The translations under genes were made by a program, and so were the position numbers. Below are positions 59,601 through 64,000 of a stretch of 64,000 nt of DNA, piece by piece. The notes under the pieces were generated by a model. That model was not told the DNA's origin. It saw only the letters and a list, made by a program, of their open reading frames with translations, and ran no database searches. Positions within the stretch are counted from its first letter, which is position 1; every line of letters begins with the position of its first letter. The stretch covers positions 255,001 through 319,000 of the forward strand of contig LSRY02000065.1 of the NCBI GenBank assembly GCA_001643675.2. Reading direction: 5' to 3'. Origin of the DNA: Monocercomonoides exilis (lineage: Eukaryota > Preaxostyla > Oxymonadida > Polymastigidae).

Positions 59601-61729
59601 CAGATGTGAGTTTGGACTCATGCCTATTTGATGGAATGAGCAAAGAAGAGGATGACCATAACAGAAGGAACGGCTTCGAAAACGCTATGGAGCTGTGCAG
59701 ATGGAACGGGTCGCTGATTGATGTGGCAGGATGTGAAACAGCAATGAAGTACACCACAATATGGAATTCATGGAAAGGCGGACTGTCCGTATCGGGAGGG
59801 AAAACAACAATAGAGAAAGGAGAGTTTGCGAACAACACTGGGCTTGCGGAGAAGTATCCCTCGCTTCGAAGAAACGCATTGTGTTCTGGAGGAGGGGAGC
59901 TGAATGTTGCGAGCTTGAAAGGAGGGGATGGGATAAAAGATAATGGCTCGCTATGGTTTTTGAATGAGGGATGTGAGCTTGGCGGAATTGCTTCTGAAAG
60001 ACTATCAGCATTGTTTATTCCCATATTGAATTCTGTGGAGACAGAAAGGTCGGGGAGTGATCTGAGCCTGAGATTCAAAGGGCTGCTTCTTCTTCCGTGC
60101 AACTTGTCTTTTCGGCTTGTTTCGACTGCCGGAATTGCAGAATCTGTGGAGACATATGAGCTTGAAGAAAACGAATTTGTGTCTGAGTCCGAGGTTTGCA
60201 CATCCATATCATTGGCAATGATTGAAGCTGCAACAGAAGAAGAAGAAGTGTTTGTGGCAATTGCATTTGGAAATCATTCATCAGCAAGCTCCACAGAACG
60301 CTTCATAGTGAAGAATAGAAGCAAGCCTGAGGCGAGTAGAAATGATAAAAGTGTAGAGGGAGGAAAGGAAGGAAAATTCTTATGGGTTTTGATTGTTTGC
60401 ATTGTGATTGTGGTAATACTGTTAATAGTATCAATAATATTCATTGTTCGATGGAAGAAGGTGAAGAATGAAGCAGAAGATCTGAGAGAAATTGTAAACG
60501 ACAACATCAGAAAGGATCCGAAGGCATTTGAAATGGTGACAATGGAGATGTCACCCGAGGAGCAATGGAGGAGAGCAGAGAGGGAGGCAGAAAAGAAGAA
60601 TGAAGAAAGAATAAAGAAGAGGGTGTATGAAAAGACAATGGAGCATTCAGAGTCATCGGAGCATTTGTTGAGTGAGAGTGGATCAACTGAATACATTCTG
60701 GGAAGAGATTCAGATAAGATCCCTGATTGGGCATTGGAGAAGGTTGATGAGAAAGAAGAGGAAGAGACAAGAAAGAGAGCACCATCACCATCCATTTCAT
60801 CCATTTCGTCCACAGACACTTCAGACACAGATTCTTCTTTTATTCATGGGGAGGATCTGTGCCCAACCACCTCATCGATGTCGAATCTGGTGGATGCAAT
60901 GGCATGCTCATGTCCATACGAGAAACTGATTGTGGATTTGAGGGATTCGCTGTTTATGTTGTTGCACGGGCTGAATAAGACAAAAGAGATGGCGATTGGC
61001 ACACCAAAGGAGAGGGAGATGACAGGTGCTCAGATTCTGTTCTGGGTTGCGAATGGGGCACTCCATTCATTTGATGAGATGGAAAATCCACTTCAATCAT
61101 TGACAAATCTGAGTCCACACATTGTGTTGTTCTCAGAGCACATGGTGATCACAGTTGCAATGCACTCAGATTGCTTTTCTTCATCCGATGACTCTGATTC
61201 TTCATCAATCTCTTCATCAACCATTGTCACCTCTTCCTCTGACATTTCATTGATGAGTAGGAGAGGAAGAGACTCGCCACTACCTTCATCTGCGTTTGAG
61301 GATGATGAAGACAATCGATATGAATGTTTGCGGTGGAAGGCACCAGAGCTGCTGAATGGGATCAAGAAGCACACCACAAAGAAAACAGTTGCGTTTTCAA
61401 TAGGGATGATGCTCTGGGAGTGCTTGACTCTGAATGTTCCGTTTGGGGAATATGAGGCAGCGGTAGCTGGGCAGAAGATTGCTAATGGGGAAAGACCAAA
61501 CACAGAAATGATTCGAAGCTCCAAATTGTTTGGCGCAGTTAGGGCATGCCTGTCGCAAGAGGCAAAACAAAGATTGCAGCTGGGTGATTTGAAGAGAGAG
61601 TTTTTCCAACTGTTTCCGGCCGGAGCCACAATAATGACGATGAGTGATGCAATCATCGATGAAGAAGTGTCTGGAGTTATCGAGAGCAAAAGCGGCAAGG
61701 GCACGATGAATGCAGATCAAAAGATATAA
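50657..61729 (+). CDS. giant beta-helix receptor, main segment: eight modules, TM, pseudokinase
   Basis: An uninterrupted 3,690-codon frame continues the previous segment. Eight tandem modules of about 300-410 residues each open with a V-x-x-GG-x-D-x-x-x-CG...C-x-T...G signature: LCGAVSHECKTLKYG (50937), ACGFSEYRCLSVGYA (52051), RCGYSGYPCQTMDFA (53236), ECGFNDYMCETIEYG (54452), ECGIQATPCKDVSFG (55630), GCGTDKYQCKTLWRG (56726), RCGFEEDPCKTFWKG (57644) and KCGILTLPCATLGYG (58844). Beta-helix rungs fill the rest. One transmembrane helix (WVLIVCIVIVVILLIVSII, about 60388-60444) is followed by a juxtamembrane basic helix and Ser-rich linker. A TKL-like kinase remnant follows: LSPHIVLF where HRDLKxxN should be, RWKAPELL (APE intact), FSIGMMLWECLTLNVPFGEYE and RLQLGDLKREFF. 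No glycine loop, VAIK Lys, HRD or DFG is present, so it is a pseudokinase. Composition is G-rich and clearly higher in GC than its flanks. Stop TAA. Confidence 0.85.
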   Translation, partial: RCLFVKNIIFGNKKYGLDIYFGFGFALKATSEWIIDSFTISNDANRICICDFDAFSCENPSFKDEWLPVSSSEMNRIILVDVKQSTTESTGDYYLCGAVSHECKTLKYGVSRWVDWYHELIRVRGGTYEESEMVIAQMNVVIEPNKDENEEEETVTVVTNAVGHAMFEVESGSMQMAGMILKHTISNECQQALLEMSGKRSEVSFLRCEIMSAATSAVGQHSYFGVKAGKMKMVQCTVKNIELENCGVIEWGIGGMVEMDGSNFSNITRREGNGAVVGKNGGATEKVWIQNISMKDCVCQKGNGGGIEVVVENGCDCGIGGAGMEAGFERCRAEEGSGSGSRSETTNEKTSGGGNGNEVEEGRRGCGGGICVRVLGEEAGFKIGAIQFSGNSAAHGEDVCVFAPHLEKVVTRASFGYYSEREEFSIESAEGMNDGLRGVWVPLVFYLRSREGNVSVGEDGTDVRACGFSEYRCLSVGYALGQQSDCHQVLVWGSYQLNESLVLDDEKGYVWSGTEEMSKMRMVGSSTGVNGIIEVKTSARLKKLSMTVGGALPSTQRSVIIVSNARASCVIQDSRIGSESSVGEIGFSILVVEAGQCTTSGVTFEKQEFCDRAMIGCSGSGSKLIMSTVRIENVKCRNTNGVMNVDASAELTLSNTTILGMENGDNSESVIIGNRPRLVMISGVSVSGVGLEAGNGGVVKGTIGSGQRLCVENSSVDGECMKGNGGGMELRLEKGGVVEIGMSENVAFAGCRAVAAAGAGGFGGGMHVVFVGTADDFVVKKAEFTGCSASRKGSGMFVKAPLLSKVINSTTIGFGPDLGDEEGLAGVEGDDESFYVPLELYLRGEPDSVAVGGGNAKDFDRCGYSGYPCQTMDFALYRWQQDRGLTCVVDRSTSLSCEVGFRKGMFSIEGKEQKAVFVVNENSEKAQEGMIEQSAEETNMSRMEFSVPQQLNGRVALGKCIEGLMRVMECSVSVRLSTNIEFSVFVVSGGELGLVGFRVDDVMFSGGWMVRVMGMGIGSMKGCEVIDVQSAESKELLEVRDGGVMRVENTTMEGVADSFGSAISDKKGKEVSVRNCSICGMWKAEGNGGMIEGEIENGMRIEVSGVRVRNCGSKAGCGGGMRIALKGSGEFECSKMEGLSKEEMRIAECGAEGSGANEGCGGGLMIECVEGGSGFALKSVVFGVGEEENKASRGGKNVFVKGEGLRRLVNEESFGFEFMKDVGGTDLKELEGCEDGLEGIVIPLVMLFREAPERCYVGEDGEDTYECGFNDYMCETIEYGAEQRFGGKKAMMRLDRSFVIRNRIVVAEQEMEVDGEVNGSVIAVEGSKGDSGDGVILIENATVFTGLQFSIGELSDVPRKCLFECSGGELTLTDCSINAQSGEGLGMVECANGGKVNVMRLRLCDVELGSVGAIEVKGNGSTGVIEWSVFEDVETRGKEGVIVAEECGHVEVMNSSVNWSSFGDNSGVHVSEGASGIIVKCNMSELRRENGDGGGVSGVAGDGKKIEVRECEFFDVKCLRDMGKGGSVSVRVRGGGALEFEGNSVGKSMVKEESGVGGEVYVKFDSEEGVYWMRYDRFEENKASVGRDVYFECVGASKMLKQMRWVDTADEDEEEEEKQRLWVYDRSNEPVINVTMFAFLFPAGADILFVDKGGTNFEECGIQATPCKDVSFGFEKLGSTRTTIRIVESAAGKSEMRQKDESLTLQGKNKAEVASVLRMEENGGFVVEGSRKMELSVQRLQVVVCVSWAKEAVFGVGGKGAVSVQNCSICGELGSTLSGVGNGWIGKGSGGEISFVSVNFEQMELGAGCGVAEMKDGKQIVEKSNMSGLCGSVGGLICGRGESDVSIRETNVKGCRVFGGSVARMSGVSQIKVWQGSLIEECRSDENMDGGGMWCELVGESEVMIEDCRFCKCMLTKDNGRGGGVFLDLQESASNNFAFKRVTFEGNTGAKGEDVFVVSKSLNESIIADRFVDVSGAEEGSGRAKIAGIDSEFFVEEAIDLYEFLVERKSEEIRVGEKGYDFAGCGTDKYQCKTLWRGYRNIDGLAARKRLLMDGEVYAEESYDLSSFEVSSMQDQVESCVRIQLKDEEGVNGCVFGSSTVLEMKWIVFKYEESLEAGAGCLVYSSGSKLTLNRSRFENMTRGNVKVTLVKCSSGVVMMEECEVLCQEFDSVPFTLWSGAEIEGCVFDGLRTPKSMKGGAIYAVLGKDGVLKMENNTIARSECSRSAGRGGGVYVDSLESEAEKPFEFCRVLKLEGNEAARGKNMFIAGKDLNKSVNRASFGFEYELALEDRNLFAGREAESKETDLMRYLVKYTSWEIHVSSGGWDVERCGFEEDPCKTFWKGMEHVDALAPEKKIVVEGEIVIADGFDVTNFRICSEGQESGEQMHSMLIFEEKNEHCGNASLFNRGTLELTHIDVTVGEQFENEEKAIIVSEGKILRMQECDLKSKAIFSEAGDYSFVVMKSGGIDVDRVSVKQTNVIRSVFVICTGSGEGEMGEDGMIGVRINRLDVGSVNISSGCVVDVVCVAAERGNGRSKDVLSIIVNGSEFREIAGKKNGAGVMSSTSEGSRGIGIEMNESVFVVCKASESERGGVMEVGLNVGGWYEVRKCGIEQCSCSTERGKGGGVHLHSSVQTGLDFLFQDSVFVSNSAHIGRDIFILCFSIASQINETQFRFDLRESHYSRLNAVYGMDETEYFAEAVDLMDFIVVYQSDIIFVSSKEGERGEDTKKCGILTLPCATLGYGIEHLAFEYKSQLVVIEEGKVDSEIDLFNVSVTSRSFEEAVVRVELFGRSSRRNVIKCSESVMFVLLHFVFGESTTTDHSSFIRGGNGITRVSNCSFSSMTEGGGPADVLWPLAEAVCGEVVWENVVVNNLNFQRGIVWANTMARVVCDRVSIRDIGLGKEGLFDVKGAGNDLNMDEKTNGVLTVNLSSAMNVSSLSNASEALIQSASSGVCISMFNCTFSDCRSVLEKGSMMKAASCSDVSLDSCLFDGMSKEEDDHNRRNGFENAMELCRWNGSLIDVAGCETAMKYTTIWNSWKGGLSVSGGKTTIEKGEFANNTGLAEKYPSLRRNALCSGGGELNVASLKGGDGIKDNGSLWFLNEGCELGGIASERLSALFIPILNSVETERSGSDLSLRFKGLLLLPCNLSFRLVSTAGIAESVETYELEENEFVSESEVCTSISLAMIEAATEEEEVFVAIAFGNHSSASSTERFIVKNRSKPEASRNDKSVEGGKEGKFLWVLIVCIVIVVILLIVSIIFIVRWKKVKNEAEDLREIVNDNIRKDPKAFEMVTMEMSPEEQWRRAEREAEKKNEERIKKRVYEKTMEHSESSEHLLSESGSTEYILGRDSDKIPDWALEKVDEKEEEETRKRAPSPSISSISSTDTSDTDSSFIHGEDLCPTTSSMSNLVDAMACSCPYEKLIVDLRDSLFMLLHGLNKTKEMAIGTPKEREMTGAQILFWVANGALHSFDEMENPLQSLTNLSPHIVLFSEHMVITVAMHSDCFSSSDDSDSSSISSSTIVTSSSDISLMSRRGRDSPLPSSAFEDDEDNRYECLRWKAPELLNGIKKHTTKKTVAFSIGMMLWECLTLNVPFGEYEAAVAGQKIANGERPNTEMIRSSKLFGAVRACLSQEAKQRLQLGDLKREFFQLFPAGATIMTMSDAIIDEEVSGVIESKSGKGTMNADQKI

Positions 61730-63112
61730 GACAGGCACAAGGGATTACTATCATCAAGCAAAAGAACCGTTCAATTGGAATGTGAAAGTCAAGTCAACTG
61801 GCTTTTGGAACTGAGATCGATTTTTTTTTAAGTCATCCACACTACAGCAAAGGCAGCAACAGTAAAAACAAAAGAATAAGAGCTTATTTCAGATATTGAA
61901 ATATAATAATTGATCGAATCGCATTCCAAAAGAAAGAGAGAAAGAAAATATGTATTGATTTATCTTCGATATTTTTATCTTTTCTTTTCATTTTCCAAAT
62001 AATGTTGATTTTTTTTAAAAAAAAAATAAACAACGCTAAAAAGAACCTTGTGCAAAAGCACTTTTCATTTCATAACAACAAGAACAGAAATTTAATGTTT
62101 CAATTTTTTTTTATTTTTTCACCTTCATAATTGTCCATTGACTGATGGCTGAAAAATACATTTAAAAAAGTCACCAATGATTGAAATCTACCTTGACTTG
62201 GCTTGCACAACCTTGTTGAAGTGTTTTTTAAACATCCACAAATGAGTTATGAATGATGCCAAATAATATTTGATAGCTGCCATTTTCGAAAATAGAGAAT
62301 TTTACAGGCAATACTTCAACCATTTATGGTTTGTGATAATGTTCAGGGTTGTCATCAAATCTTGTGTTCACTCTTTTTTTATTAATTAAAAATTAGTAAT
62401 TTCTCGTTGAAAATAGATTTTTATTTAAAAAAATTCAAATCAAGAATCAATTTAACGAATCATCTTTCTTTTCTTTGTTATTTTTGCGTTTCATCATTCT
62501 CTTTATCAAAAAAAAAAAAAAAATACAATTTGATCTCGTTCTTTTTTTCTTTTTCTTTCTTTTTTTTTAAATTACCTCTCAACCATTTGTTCAATTTTTA
62601 TTTATTTTTTCTTTCTTTCTTTTTTCTTTCCATTTCCTCATTTCGCTTCAAATGCGCTTCACAATTGTTTATCAGTTATTTTTCTGGATTTGACGGACAA
62701 ATAAAATAAAATTTGTTTCTGAACGAAGAAAGAGGATATTTTGATATTTTCAATATTTTTCGAAGAAATGGACAAAAATAATTGCGGAAAACACAACTGC
62801 ACATAAAATCATTTTATCAGAGCAAAATTATGTTGTTAAAGTGTAAATGGCATATGGAAGAAAACTTCAAGTGAGTCTCTATCTATCTTTCTTTCTTTTT
62901 CTTTTGCTGAATAAGAGTACAATTACAGAACGTTAAATAATGATGACAGAGAAGCTTTGAGTATTTCAAATGGTCCTCTGCAAAGAAGTTGGAGAAAGTG
63001 ATTGTTGTGAGGAATAAATGCGACAATATCGATATTAATTTCACTGAATGATTTGCAAATAGACGGAATTCCACATGAAGAATGTGAATAAATGAGAAAA
63101 GGAGATTTTTCT
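61730..63112. other. gene-free 3' flank
   Basis: AT-rich with A- and T-runs (61832-61839, 62018-62030, 62508-62523). The ORFs at 62407-62709 (+) and 62883-63074 (-) have no motifs and homopolymer-driven composition. Nothing else is supported. Confidence 0.45.
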
Positions 63113-63836
63113 ATTTCTTATGATAGAGTCGAATTTTTAATGGGACATTATTTTTTAACTCTTATTTTTTTATTTATGCTTGCCAACTGCTGAAAAGAAG
63201 TGAATGGCTTTCAGCTCTTTCATAAACTTTTTTAAAAAAGTTCAATTCATTTTATTCAGTGTTTATTTTTTATTTTTATTTTTATTTTTTGATAATTTAA
63301 AAAGGATTTTTTCCAGCTTACTGATCATCGCACAAGAAATCAATCACTTGTTTCACATGTCTAAATTTATTTGAAAAGTTCCTTTTGCTTAATTTTCAAA
63401 TAAAATTGTTAATTCAAATGTCGATCAGATTTCAGTTCTCTCTATTGAAACTTCACAAGAATAGAAATAATACAATTGTCAAGATTTTGTTTTCATGACG
63501 GAGAAATTTGGTTTGTTAAAACAGTGATTTGATCGAAATATGAATTTATAATTTTATTTGAAAATTAAACAAAAGGAACTTTTCAAATATATTTAGACAT
63601 ATGAAACAAGTGATTGATTTCTTGTGCGATGCCCAGTAAGCCGGAAAAAATCCTTTTTAATATTATCAAAAAAAATAAAAAATAAACACTGGATAAAATG
63701 TATTGAACTTGTTTTAAAAAAGTTTATAAAAGGGCTGAAAGCCATTCACTTCTTTTCAGCAGTTGGCAAGCATAAATAAAAAAATAAGAGTTAAAAAATA
63801 ATGTCCCATTAAAAATTCGACTCTATCATAAGAAAT
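63113..63836. mobile_element. foldback element, second member of the 7.7-kb family
   Basis: Arms 63113-63427 and 63531-63836 are inverted complements with about one mismatch in ten and a spacer of about 103 bp. The outer tip is ATTTCTTATGATAGAGTCG, followed by TTTTTAATGGGAC as in the element at 7732. The shared internal motif (GGCTTTCAGC-CTTT-TAAA) confirms kinship. Arms are shorter and more diverged than in the first copy. No ORF. Confidence 0.75.
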
Positions 63837-63843
63837 GGTGCAA

Positions 63844-64000
63844 ATTTTTTTGCTTTATGAATTTTGTTCCATTCTTCTCTAACAAATATTTTTCTCAATT
63901 TTTGAATTTTTCTGTAATTATTTGCATTGTTTCGGTTGATTTATAATGAAATGATTGTAGAAAAAGTTTGGAACATTTCTCAGTTTTTTTCATAATTGCA
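63844..64000. repeat. dispersed repeat running off the window end
   Basis: TTTTTGCTTTATGAATTTTG at 63848 and AAAAAGTTTGGAACA near 63961 match sequences flanking and ending the hairpin element at 27690-27921. The copy is truncated by the window boundary, so its full structure is not visible. Confidence 0.4.

Overview
The window is protist nuclear DNA. It is AT-rich, with spliced genes on both strands, introns mostly 50-130 bp, eukaryote-only proteins (Rab7-like GTPase, RAD9, uL5/RPL11, a TFIIIC-like subunit) and abundant transposon debris. The giant secreted beta-helix protein with one membrane span and a degenerate kinase tail, plus other low-complexity paralogues, resemble what is described for oxymonads (Preaxostyla, Monocercomonoides-like). 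That placement is inference. Splicing was rebuilt by hand: exon models were accepted when reading phases closed and protein-family motifs ran across the joins. Donors are mostly GTTTG or GTATG, with two probable GC-AG introns.

Layout. 0-2.5 kb: decayed ORF, uL5/RPL11 (4 exons, minus) and a class I methyltransferase (5 exons, minus). 3.4-9.0 kb: pogo-like transposase relic, MITEs, a relic of the beta-helix family and a foldback element with about 375-bp arms. 9.9-13.7 kb: two convergent paralogues of an unknown helical family, each damaged near its 3' end. 14.9-15.4 kb: polypyrimidine followed by polypurine repeats. 16.3-18.9 kb: secreted/membrane beta-helix-like protein. 19.5-23.8 kb: mobile-element graveyard with two foldbacks (one with minisatellite arms), a Merlin/IS1595-like transposase relic and a terminal-inverted-repeat element. 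24.3-33.3 kb: dense gene block with a Rab7-like GTPase (minus), an unknown protein whose introns are swollen by repeats (plus), a MAP-kinase-phosphatase-like rhodanese+DSP protein (minus), a membrane-anchored PXK/Slob-like pseudokinase (minus), and RAD9 (plus) only 75 bp from the pseudokinase start. 33.8-39.7 kb: TFIIIC (GTF3C2/Tfc6-like) WD40 protein with enormous Ser- and Gly-rich insertions. 39.8-41.8 kb: eight-span protein that looks like two tetraspanin-like units in tandem. 42.9-46.8 kb: coiled-coil/Ser-rich protein (minus). 47.4-48.3 kb: second Merlin-like relic and a MITE. 49.25-61.73 kb: the giant receptor-like gene, interrupted by one in-frame TAA. 63.1-63.8 kb: second member of the foldback family.

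Functionally there are housekeeping genes (translation, transcription, DNA-damage clamp, vesicle traffic, signalling phosphatase) between two cell-surface beta-helix genes that may be adhesins or receptors. The most unusual items are the giant eight-module pseudokinase receptor with its internal TAA, a pattern of in-frame TAA/TAG codons in otherwise continuous reading frames, foldback elements with several arm architectures, and introns and exons dominated by strand-asymmetric simple repeats.
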